From NCBI GenBank assembly GCA_947600015.1, contig CANQFX010000059.1:1-7058 (forward strand): DNA of 7,058 nucleotides, read 5' to 3'. The notes beneath the pieces are model-generated. The model was not told where the DNA came from. It was given only the letters and a program-made list of their open reading frames with translations, and made no database searches. How positions within the stretch are numbered: position 1 is the first letter of the stretch; each line of letters starts with the position of its first letter. A program made the position numbers and the translations under genes. The DNA is from an uncultured Bacilli bacterium. Lineage in GTDB: Bacteria; Bacillota_I; Bacilli_A; RF39; UBA660. This document shows positions 1 through 5,577 of this stretch, piece after piece.

Positions 1-41
1 TCATATTTAATTAATTTGATGAACACAATATCTAAGTTTTC

Positions 42-57
42 AGAGAATTATTTCTCT
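42..57 (+). other. small hairpin in the spacer upstream of 5S rRNA
   Basis: A perfect 6-bp inverted repeat (AGAGAA, loop TTAT, TTCTCT) lies about 8 bases before the 5S rRNA. The whole stretch 1-65 is very A/T-rich, has no coding potential, and contains no 23S 3'-end sequence that I recognise. It is best read as a 23S-5S spacer, and the hairpin could mark a pre-rRNA processing site. No T-run follows, so it is not an intrinsic terminator. The functional reading is inference. Confidence 0.35.
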
Positions 58-65
58 AATATATT

Positions 66-173
66 TTCTTGGTAACAATAGCAAGTGGGGTACACCTGTT
101 CCCATCCCGAACACAGAAGTTAAGCCACTTTACGCCGACGATAGTGTATGCGAAAATAGGAAGTTGCCAAGAA
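66..173 (+). rRNA. rrf: 5S ribosomal RNA
   Basis: This is a complete 5S rRNA of the large ribosomal subunit. The diagnostic central block CCTGTTCCCATCCCGAACAC followed by AGAAGTTAAGCC is present at about 96-125, with the downstream GCCGA and GTTGCCAAG elements. The ends are set by helix I: TTCTTGGTAAC at 66-76 pairs along its whole length with GTTGCCAAGAA at 163-173 (11 pairs, one of them G-U). The resulting length of about 108 nt is below the usual 115-120 nt. The shortening lies in the helix IV/loop D arm (about 140-160), as in Mollicutes 5S RNAs. It is probably the last gene of an rRNA operon whose 16S and 23S lie upstream. Eight Ts at 174-181 follow the helix directly. End positions may be off by a few bases. 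Confidence 0.96.
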
Positions 174-185
174 TTTTTTTTGTCT

Positions 186-215
186 AAAACATTCTATCAA
201 TCAGAATGTTTTTTT
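186..215 (+). terminator. intrinsic terminator after 5S rRNA
   Basis: A 10-bp stem is formed by AAAACATTCT (186-195) and AGAATGTTTT (203-212), with a 7-nt loop and a T-run reaching 215. It ends the rRNA transcription unit and insulates tldD from rRNA-level readthrough. The T-run ends exactly where the extended -10 element for tldD begins. Confidence 0.85.
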
Positions 216-223
216 GTTATAAT
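215..223 (+). promoter_or_regulatory. extended -10 promoter for tldD-tldE
   Basis: TGTTATAAT is a perfect extended -10 element (TGn plus TATAAT). No good TTGACA-like -35 is found at 16-18 bp spacing, where the terminator hairpin sits; extended -10 promoters can work without one. The predicted transcription start is near 229-231, only about 9 nt before the tldD ATG. Confidence 0.65.
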
Positions 224-229
224 AAGGAT

Positions 230-235
230 GGTGAT
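230..235 (+). promoter_or_regulatory. ribosome binding site that decides the tldD start
   Basis: GGTGAT matches the downstream part of the full anti-16S pairing sequence (AGGAGGTGATC) and lies 3 nt before the ATG at 239. This favours 239 over the in-frame upstream ATG at 206, which is inside the terminator stem and has no ribosome binding site. Confidence 0.6.
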
Positions 236-238
236 AGC

Positions 239-1618
239 ATGAAAAAAGAATGGTATGAAAAAATCATGAGTAAATTACTTTCTTATGATTGTGATTTTAT
301 AGAAATATATTATGAAGAAACAAAAAAGAAAAACTATATCCTAATTGATAAAAAACTAGATGACATTGTATCATCAAATACCAAAGGAATAGGAATTCGT
401 ATAATCAATGAAGGAAAAGTATACTATGCATCCACAAATGACATAGGAGAAGAAAGTATATTATCTTTAGCAACAAACCTTTTCATTCAAGCACATTGTT
501 CAAAGAAAGAAGAAGTTTTTTTTCAACTTCCCAAGGAGAAGAAAATAGAACCAAAGATAAAAATAGAACATGATGACTATCCAATAGAAAAAAAGATTCA
601 AATATTAAAAGAAATTGACCAAACATCCCGCAATTATTCTCCACTTATTTCACAAGTAAAAGCAGGATTTTATGAAACAGACAAGAAATATACAATTGTA
701 AACAGTGATAAAAAGTATATTTCATCAAAAGAAGTAACCACAAGACTAATTTGTATGCCATATGCAAGCAAAGAAGGAAAAATGGAGTATAGTTTTACTT
801 CATATGGAAAGGGCATGGGGTATGAATTGCTTGATCATTTTGATATTCAAAACTTTGCTCTTTCACAGGCAAAAATTGCGGTAGATAAACTATCCGCTAA
901 AAAATTTAAAGGTGGAAAAGTTCCCGTTATCATTGGTTCGGGTTTTGGTGCAGTAATTTTTCATGAAGCATGTGTACATTCATTAGAGGCAACTAGTGTT
1001 GCGGATGGATTAAGTGTTTTTTCTAACAAATTAGGAGAAAAAATCGCTTCTTCTAAAGTGACAATTATTGATGATGGAACAATCAAAGGAGAATGGGGAA
1101 CCACGAAGATTGACAGTGAGGGAAATAAGACTCAAAAAAATATTTTAATTAAAAATGGAGTTTTAAAAAGCTATTTAGTAGATTATGCTAACGCAAAGAA
1201 AATGCATCATCCCCTTACCGGTTCTGGGCGAAGAGAAAGTTATCTTTACGCTCCCACTTCTAGAATGAATAACACTTATCTTGATAAAGGAAAAGACAAA
1301 ATAGAAGATATGATCAAAAGCATCGATTATGGAATTTATTGTAAGTCATTAAGTGGAGGTAGTGTAGAAGTAAAAACAGGCGATTTTAACTTTTCGGCAG
1401 GAGAAAGTTATTTAATAGAAAATGGGAAAATTACAGATATGATAACAGGAATTACATTAATTGGCAAAGGACAAGATATTATTCAAAAAGTAGAAATGGT
1501 ATCAGACGATTTAAAAATAGAAACAGGATATTGTGGAAGTACAAGTGGAATAGTTCTTGTGACAGTAGGACAGCCAACGATTAAAGTAAGCGAAATTTTA
1601 GTAGGAGGGGAAGGATAA
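239..1618 (+). CDS. tldD: TldD-family metalloprotease subunit
   Basis: This is a soluble cytoplasmic zinc metalloprotease subunit of the TldD/PmbA family, 459 aa against 481 in E. coli. In E. coli the TldD-TldE heterodimer trims peptides such as the microcin B17 precursor and degrades unfolded CcdA. The N-terminal half is less conserved. The C-terminal half carries the HEXXXH metal site as HEACVH at 242-247 (His242, Glu243, His247). It also has the RRESYLYAPTSRMNNTY block at about 331-347, the SGGSVEVKTGDF region at 372-383, and Cys432 in GYCGSTSG, which corresponds by position to the third zinc ligand (Cys454) of E. coli TldD. The catalytic set is therefore intact. The family-typical VGQPT and VGG motifs close the protein. 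ATG 239 is preferred over 206 because of the GGTGAT site and the terminator overlapping 206. The stop overlaps the tldE start (TAATG), implying translational coupling. The physiological substrate cannot be read from the window. Confidence 0.95.
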   Translation: MKKEWYEKIMSKLLSYDCDFIEIYYEETKKKNYILIDKKLDDIVSSNTKGIGIRIINEGKVYYASTNDIGEESILSLATNLFIQAHCSKKEEVFFQLPKEKKIEPKIKIEHDDYPIEKKIQILKEIDQTSRNYSPLISQVKAGFYETDKKYTIVNSDKKYISSKEVTTRLICMPYASKEGKMEYSFTSYGKGMGYELLDHFDIQNFALSQAKIAVDKLSAKKFKGGKVPVIIGSGFGAVIFHEACVHSLEATSVADGLSVFSNKLGEKIASSKVTIIDDGTIKGEWGTTKIDSEGNKTQKNILIKNGVLKSYLVDYANAKKMHHPLTGSGRRESYLYAPTSRMNNTYLDKGKDKIEDMIKSIDYGIYCKSLSGGSVEVKTGDFNFSAGESYLIENGKITDMITGITLIGKGQDIIQKVEMVSDDLKIETGYCGSTSGIVLVTVGQPTIKVSEILVGGEG

Positions 1619-2892
1619 TGAACATAGAAGAGTTTATCACTTTAGCGAAAAAGAAAAAAATAAACCAACTACAAATTGTCGAATTTCAAAAGAATAGTTT
1701 AGAAGTAAAGTATTTAAATGACTGTCAAAAAAAATATGAACAATCAAACAATATCTCTTATGAAGTGAAGGCAAAAATTGCTGAAAAATATGTCAAAACA
1801 ACATGTGATTATTTAGAAGAAGAAATACTAGATTTATTATTATTAAAAAGTAAAAATATTGAAAGTAATTATGAAGATTATTTTATTGAATCAAACGAAA
1901 AAACAAAATTAGAACAAGCAGAAGAAATAGAAATAGAAGATTTGAAACAGTTACAAATCACAGAACAATTAAAAAAGAAATATCCAAAAGTAACGGACAT
2001 TGAAATAATTTATGAAGTAGAAAATTCTAGTAAGCACATTATTAATACCAATGGACTAGATATTTCTACGGCTAAAACAAGAAAATTGTTTTATGTAGAG
2101 GTCTCTGTCAAAGAGAAGAAAAAAATAGTGACAAACAATGATACAGTTTATAAAACAAAGGAAAGAATAAATTTTAAAGAAGTAATGGAGCAGACAATTC
2201 AAGATGCTTTAAAATTAACCAAAGAAAGAAAATTAAAAACAGGTGAATATACAATAATATTATCTCCTACATTTTTATCAAAAATGTTAAAAGAAGCAGT
2301 TCCTTTATTTTCAAAAGAAGAAATACGGAAAAAACTATCTTGTTTAATAGAGAAAGAAAACAAAAAAATATTTTCTGAGAAATTAACGATCATAGAAGAT
2401 CCAACGAATCCATCCTATCCTGCCTATACACAATTTGATGATGAAGGAACAAAAACAAGTTATAAAGAACTCATTAAAAAAGGAGTATTGAAAACTTATT
2501 TATATAATAATAGGGAAGCCTTGCTAGAAAAAAAAGCAAGTACAGGAAATGGTTATGGCAATATTTCCGTTGCGAACTTATATATCAAACCAGGAAAACA
2601 TAAAAAAGAAGAATTGATACAAAAACAAAAAAATGCACTTTATATCACAAAATATCAAGAGACAGGAGGAATTACACTAAACCCTACAACAGGAGGCATT
2701 TCTGTACAAATTTATGGTTATATTATCGAGAATGGAAAGATTACCTCGGCTTTTGAACCCTGTATCTTAACTACTTCCATTTTTGCGTTATTCACAAATA
2801 TTGTGGAAATTGCCAACAATCTAGAATTCAAAAGTGCCATTACAGGTTCTCCAACGATATCTGTTGAAAAAATGTCAATTTCTAGCAATTAA
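1618..2892 (+). CDS. tldE: TldE/PmbA-family partner subunit of the TldD protease
   Basis: This 424-aa protein belongs to the same family as its neighbour but lacks HEXXXH, as expected for the non-catalytic TldE (PmbA) subunit that builds the substrate chamber with TldD. Recognisable blocks are LKTGEYTIILSP (206-217), IIEDPTNPSYPAYTQFDDEG (258-277), STGNGYGNISVANLYIKPG (308-326) and YGYIIENGKI (366-375). Two family positions look changed: the usual TGDFSxG-type stretch before the IENG motif reads TTGGISVQIYG (357-367), and the N-terminal half (1-200) is lysine- and glutamate-rich and weakly conserved. AGGAGG at 1603-1608 serves as the ribosome binding site inside the end of tldD. The one-base overlap with tldD supports equal synthesis of the two subunits. 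It is the last gene of its unit, with a terminator 8 bases after the stop. Confidence 0.92.
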   Translation: MNIEEFITLAKKKKINQLQIVEFQKNSLEVKYLNDCQKKYEQSNNISYEVKAKIAEKYVKTTCDYLEEEILDLLLLKSKNIESNYEDYFIESNEKTKLEQAEEIEIEDLKQLQITEQLKKKYPKVTDIEIIYEVENSSKHIINTNGLDISTAKTRKLFYVEVSVKEKKKIVTNNDTVYKTKERINFKEVMEQTIQDALKLTKERKLKTGEYTIILSPTFLSKMLKEAVPLFSKEEIRKKLSCLIEKENKKIFSEKLTIIEDPTNPSYPAYTQFDDEGTKTSYKELIKKGVLKTYLYNNREALLEKKASTGNGYGNISVANLYIKPGKHKKEELIQKQKNALYITKYQETGGITLNPTTGGISVQIYGYIIENGKITSAFEPCILTTSIFALFTNIVEIANNLEFKSAITGSPTISVEKMSISSN

Positions 2893-2900
2893 ATGAAAAT

Positions 2901-2924
2901 AGAGTTGTATAACTCTTTTTTTTT
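2901..2924 (+). terminator. intrinsic terminator after tldE
   Basis: The stem AGAGTT (2901-2906) / AACTCT (2911-2916) has a 4-nt loop GTAT and is followed by a run of nine Ts (2916-2924). The stem is short and A/T-rich, but the T-run is strong. The tsaE promoter begins on the last T. Confidence 0.75.
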
Positions 2925-2932
2925 GATATAAT
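2924..2932 (+). promoter_or_regulatory. extended -10 promoter for tsaE-tsaB-rimI
   Basis: TGATATAAT is an extended -10 element with a perfect TATAAT. A weak -35 candidate, TTGTAT, lies at 2905-2910 with 16-bp spacing, inside the terminator hairpin. The predicted start of transcription is near 2939-2941, about 13-15 nt before the tsaE ATG. Confidence 0.65.
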
Positions 2933-2939
2933 AAATGTT

Positions 2940-2946
2940 AGGTGAT
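2940..2946 (+). promoter_or_regulatory. ribosome binding site that decides the tsaE start
   Basis: AGGTGAT lies 7 nt before ATG 2954. The alternative upstream GTG at 2942 is part of this same sequence, so it cannot be the start if the site is used. Confidence 0.7.
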
Positions 2947-2953
2947 AGAGAAA

Positions 2954-3412
2954 ATGGATTACAAAGTAACAACATATTCAGAAGAAGAAACAATTGAATT
3001 AGCACAAAATATTGAATCAGAAAAATTTCCTAATATGGTAATTTGTTTAAGAGGAGATTTAGGAAGTGGTAAAACAATTTTTGCGAAAGGATTTGCTAAC
3101 GCAATGGAAATACCAGAAGAAATCACTTCTCCAACCTTTAATATTATTAAAGAATATACAACAGGAGATATGCCATTATATCATATGGATGTATATCGCT
3201 TGGATGGAAAAGTAGAAGATTTAGGAATAGAGGAATATTATACCAAAAAAGGAATTACTATTATTGAATGGGCAGATATGATTGAAGACTATTTACCAGA
3301 AAAACGACTTGATATTACAATAAAAAGTTCAAGTGAAGTGGAAGATAAAAGAATTATTACAATTACACCACATGGAAAAAAATATGAAGAAGTATGTGAG
3401 GCAGTATTATGA
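2954..3412 (+). CDS. tsaE: tRNA t6A37 biosynthesis ATPase TsaE
   Basis: TsaE is the P-loop ATPase of the bacterial t6A machinery. It binds the TsaB-TsaD complex and is needed for multiple rounds of threonylcarbamoyl transfer to A37 of ANN-decoding tRNAs. The product is 152 aa, normal for the family. It shows the Walker A motif GDLGSGKT (34-41), the switch-like TSPTF (58-62), YHMDVYRL (76-83) with the conserved Asp79, and IEWAD (104-108), all hallmarks of the TsaE (YjeE) fold. ATG 2954 is chosen because AGGTGAT precedes it at good spacing; a GTG start at 2942 would add MIEK but lies within that site. It is the first gene of the tsaE-tsaB-rimI unit and overlaps tsaB by four bases (ATGA). Its TGA stop shows that UGA is not read as tryptophan here. 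Confidence 0.96.
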   Translation: MDYKVTTYSEEETIELAQNIESEKFPNMVICLRGDLGSGKTIFAKGFANAMEIPEEITSPTFNIIKEYTTGDMPLYHMDVYRLDGKVEDLGIEEYYTKKGITIIEWADMIEDYLPEKRLDITIKSSSEVEDKRIITITPHGKKYEEVCEAVL

Positions 3413-4035
3413 AAATTCTTTATATAGATACTTCTTCTAGTTATCTATATGCTGCCATTGTAGAAGAAAATAAAATAAAAAAACAAATAAAAAAAGAATT
3501 TGGTCATACGCTATCGGAAAAAGCATTACCAGAAATTGTGAAGTTATTTGAAGAAAGTAAAGTTACACCAGAAGAAATAGAAAAAATTATTGTAGTGAAT
3601 GGTCCAGGTTCTTTTACAGGAATCCGTATTGGAATTACAATTGCGAAAGTCTATGCATGGAGCAGGAATATTCCAATTACTACAATTAGTGCCCTAGAGG
3701 CCATGGCTTTATCAAGCAAACAGAAAACATATCATGTACCAATCATTGATGCCAGAAGAGGATTTGTTTTTTCTGCTATTTATGACAAAGAAAATCAACC
3801 AATATTAAGCCCTAAACATATAAAAATGGATGAATTAATACAAAAATTAGAAGAAATAAAAGATTATATTGTCATTACAAATGATGAAATAGAATTAATT
3901 TCTAAAAAAGAATCATATGATCCTGATATTTTAAAAATTGTAATGCGTGCACAAGAAAAAGAAATAATAAATCCTCATGCTGTAAATCCTGAATATTTAA
4001 AATTAACAGAAGCAGAGGAAAGAAAGCAATCATGA
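3409..4035 (+). CDS. tsaB: tRNA t6A37 biosynthesis scaffold protein TsaB
   Basis: TsaB is the non-catalytic ASKHA-fold partner of TsaD in making threonylcarbamoyladenosine on tRNA. It homodimerises and recruits TsaD and TsaE. The 208-aa protein starts with the phosphate-1-like strand ILYIDTSSS (3-11) and carries the diagnostic NGPGSFTGIRIG (64-75), IIDARRGFVFSAIY (112-125) and the C-terminal NPEYLKL motif. It lacks the HxxxH metal site of TsaD, as expected. It is somewhat short compared with typical TsaB proteins of about 230 aa, with the loss in the variable C-terminal half. The start ATG overlaps the tsaE stop and has GAGG at 3398-3401 upstream. The stop overlaps the rimI start by four bases, so the three genes are probably translationally coupled. 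Confidence 0.95.
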   Translation: MKILYIDTSSSYLYAAIVEENKIKKQIKKEFGHTLSEKALPEIVKLFEESKVTPEEIEKIIVVNGPGSFTGIRIGITIAKVYAWSRNIPITTISALEAMALSSKQKTYHVPIIDARRGFVFSAIYDKENQPILSPKHIKMDELIQKLEEIKDYIVITNDEIELISKKESYDPDILKIVMRAQEKEIINPHAVNPEYLKLTEAEERKQS

Positions 4036-4436
4036 TTGTTGAACTAAAAAAGGAAAATTTAAATGAATTAGAAAAATCCTTTTTATCTCTTGAGGAAGTA
4101 AAAAGAGAAATAAAAAATAATCCATTCGCTAAATATTTATTATATAAAGAAAATAATCAAATCATTGGTTATCTTTATTATAGTGACATTTATGAAAGAG
4201 CAGAAATCAATCAATTTGAAATAGAAGTTATGCACAGAAATTGTGGAAAAGGTTTTGAATTATTACAAGAAATGATTAAAATTGTGGATAAAAACATTAC
4301 CCTAGAAGTAAGAAAAGACAATTTCCCAGCCATTCATTTATATCAAAAATGTGGATTTATAAAGAAAGCAGTGCGAAAAGGTTATTATCAAGGGGTGGAT
4401 GCAATTTTAATGGAAAGAACAAAGACCAAGGAATAA
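4032..4436 (+). CDS. rimI: RimI-like GNAT N-acetyltransferase
   Basis: This is a GCN5-related acetyltransferase. RimI enzymes acetylate the N-terminal residue of ribosomal protein S18, and their genes are very often placed with tsaB and tsaD. At 134 aa it is shorter than most RimI proteins (about 145-160), mainly at the N-terminus. The acetyl-CoA pyrophosphate-binding loop appears as HRNCGKGF (68-75), a form of R/QxxGxG/A. The RimI-type block LEVRKDN (91-97) and LYQKCGF (103-109), followed by R115 and YY (118-119), is well kept. Family membership is secure. The S18 target is inferred from the motif block and position, not proven. The gene overlaps tsaB by ATGA, and its stop codon lies at the foot of the hairpin that separates it from tsaD. 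Confidence 0.87.
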   Translation: MIVELKKENLNELEKSFLSLEEVKREIKNNPFAKYLLYKENNQIIGYLYYSDIYERAEINQFEIEVMHRNCGKGFELLQEMIKIVDKNITLEVRKDNFPAIHLYQKCGFIKKAVRKGYYQGVDAILMERTKTKE

Positions 4437-4458
4437 GACTCGTAAATTAGAGTCTTTT
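4435..4458 (+). terminator. weak terminator-like hairpin between rimI and tsaD
   Basis: The stem AAGACTC (4435-4441) / GAGTCTT (4450-4456) has an 8-nt loop and only four Ts (4455-4458). It overlaps the rimI stop codon. The short T-run suggests partial termination, allowing some readthrough from the tsaE operon into tsaD. Confidence 0.55.
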
Positions 4459-4459
4459 A

Positions 4460-4468
4460 TGTTAAAAT
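4460..4468 (+). promoter_or_regulatory. extended -10 promoter for tsaD
   Basis: TGTTAAAAT fits the extended -10 pattern with one change from TATAAT. No clear -35 lies upstream. The predicted transcription start is near 4474-4476. That would remove most of the AAGGGA sequence (4469-4474) that could serve ATG 4481, and leaves GAGTGAT as the binding site for ATG 4493. Confidence 0.5.
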
Positions 4469-4482
4469 AAGGGAAATGAAAT

Positions 4483-4489
4483 GAGTGAT
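4483..4489 (+). promoter_or_regulatory. ribosome binding site favouring tsaD start at 4493
   Basis: GAGTGAT stands 3 nt before ATG 4493, the same arrangement as GGTGAT before tldD. The competing in-frame ATG 4481 would use AAGGGA at 4469-4474 with 6-nt spacing, which works only on transcripts reading through from rimI. Confidence 0.45.
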
Positions 4490-4492
4490 AAC

Positions 4493-5506
4493 ATGAAAGA
4501 AAAAAAAGAAATGTATATATTAGGAATTGAAAGTAGTTGTGATGAAACAAGTGCTGCCATTGTAAAGAATGGAACAGAAGAAATCGCCACAGTAATTTCT
4601 TCTCAAATTGATATTCATAAAGAATATGGTGGCGTTGTTCCTGAGATTGCAAGCAGACATCATGTAAAGAATATTACCATTGTATTAGAAGAATGTTTAA
4701 AAAAAGCAAATATGAAAATGGAAGATATAGATGCGATTGCAATCACTTATGGTCCAGGATTAATTGGTTCGCTTTTAATTGGCTTAGAAGCTGCAAAAAC
4801 ACTTGCTTTTATTTATCATAAACCATTGATCCCTGTACACCATATTGCAGGACATATTTATGCAAATAGCCTAGTAGAAGAGTTGAAATTTCCTTTACTT
4901 GCCGTTGTAGTAAGCGGAGGACATACAGAGCTAATTGAAATGAAAGGTCATTATCAATTTCAGAAATTAGGAGGTACCCTAGATGATGCGATTGGAGAAT
5001 GCTATGACAAAGTTGCAAGGGTACTCGGTTTAGAATACCCAGGTGGTCCTAAGATAGATAAATTAGCAAAATTAGGGAAGAATACCTATGATTTACCTGT
5101 ACCATTAAATGATGATAGTTATAATTTTTCCTTTAGTGGATTAAAAAGTGCAGTGATTAATTTAGTACATAAAGAAGAACAAAAAGGAAAGAAAATTAAT
5201 AAAGAAGATCTAGCAGCATCATTTCAAAATGTTGCCGTAAAATCGATTACTACGAAAGTAAAAAAGGCCATCATAGAAAAAAAGATGAAAACCGTAATTA
5301 TTGCTGGAGGAGTAGCAGCAAATCAAGTTTTACGAGAAGAAATAAAAAAAGTGACCGATGAGTTACATGTAAAACTATCCATTCCTCCCATTCAATATTG
5401 TACAGATAATGCTACAATGATTGCAGCAGCAGGGTATTATGCTTATTTAGACGGAAGAGTAGCAGATTTAACGTTAAACTCTAAATCACAGGATAAATTA
5501 AATTAG
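4493..5506 (+). CDS. tsaD: tRNA N6-adenosine threonylcarbamoyltransferase TsaD
   Basis: TsaD (Kae1/YgjD/Gcp family) is the catalytic subunit that transfers the threonylcarbamoyl group from TC-AMP to A37 of ANN-decoding tRNAs, working with TsaB and TsaE. From ATG 4493 it is 337 aa, the same length as E. coli TsaD. Visible motifs are the family start ILGIESSCDETSAAIV, GGVVPEIASRHH (46-57), YGPGLIGSLLIGL (86-98), the metal-binding HHIAGH (116-121, His117 and His121), VSGGHTEL (140-147), FSFSGLKSA (212-220), AGGVAAN (271-277) and CTDNATMIAAAG (303-314, with the metal ligand Asp305). All catalytic residues are present. An in-frame ATG at 4481 would add MSDN; I favour 4493 from the promoter and binding-site geometry, but this is not settled. 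It lies 56 bases after rimI with its own predicted promoter and is followed by a strong terminator. Confidence 0.97.
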   Translation: MKEKKEMYILGIESSCDETSAAIVKNGTEEIATVISSQIDIHKEYGGVVPEIASRHHVKNITIVLEECLKKANMKMEDIDAIAITYGPGLIGSLLIGLEAAKTLAFIYHKPLIPVHHIAGHIYANSLVEELKFPLLAVVVSGGHTELIEMKGHYQFQKLGGTLDDAIGECYDKVARVLGLEYPGGPKIDKLAKLGKNTYDLPVPLNDDSYNFSFSGLKSAVINLVHKEEQKGKKINKEDLAASFQNVAVKSITTKVKKAIIEKKMKTVIIAGGVAANQVLREEIKKVTDELHVKLSIPPIQYCTDNATMIAAAGYYAYLDGRVADLTLNSKSQDKLN

Positions 5507-5507
5507 A

Positions 5508-5537
5508 CAAAAAGCACAATAATTTGTGTTTTTTTTT
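5508..5537 (+). terminator. intrinsic terminator after tsaD
   Basis: The stem is AAAAGCACAA (about 5510-5519) pairing with TTGTGTTTTT (5524-5533), with one G-U pair and a TAAT loop. The T-run continues to 5537. It begins one base after the tsaD stop codon. Confidence 0.78.
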
Positions 5538-5545
5538 AGAAAATA

Positions 5546-5554
5546 TGCTATAAT
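5546..5554 (+). promoter_or_regulatory. extended -10 promoter for fucO
   Basis: TGCTATAAT is a perfect extended -10 element, 9 bases after the tsaD terminator T-run. The only -35-like string (TTGTGT, 5524-5529) is at 19-bp spacing within the hairpin. The start of transcription is expected near 5561, about 17 nt before the fucO ATG. A strong AGGGAGG ribosome binding site (5564-5570) lies 7 nt before that ATG. No operator-like palindrome is seen. Confidence 0.65.
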
Positions 5555-5577
5555 GAACATAATAGGGAGGCTAGTAT

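Noticed and set aside
206..238. Upstream in-frame ATG extending TldD by 11 residues
   Set aside because: It lies inside the 3' arm of the terminator hairpin, upstream of the -10 element, has no ribosome binding site, and the added residues do not resemble a TldD N-terminus.
512..530. T8 run flanked by GAAGTT/AACTTC within tldD, possible phase-variation tract or internal terminator
   Set aside because: The run is short for slippage control, similar A/T runs are common in this genome, and the frame is intact; the hairpin has the T-run in its loop, not after the stem.
2199..2393. Minus-strand open frame
   Set aside because: It lies wholly within tldE, has no binding site or recognisable protein features, and is explained by base composition.
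2942..2953. GTG start adding four residues to TsaE
   Set aside because: The GTG is part of the AGGTGAT ribosome binding site that serves ATG 2954.
3410..4035. Possible Mollicutes code with UGA as tryptophan
   Set aside because: UGA ends tsaE and tsaB exactly at ATGA overlaps with the next genes, and tryptophans are encoded by TGG, so UGA is a stop.
4407..5018. Two minus-strand open frames opposite tsaD (4407-4652 and 4809-5018)
   Set aside because: They are antisense to a strongly conserved gene, show no family motifs, and have no promoter or binding site.
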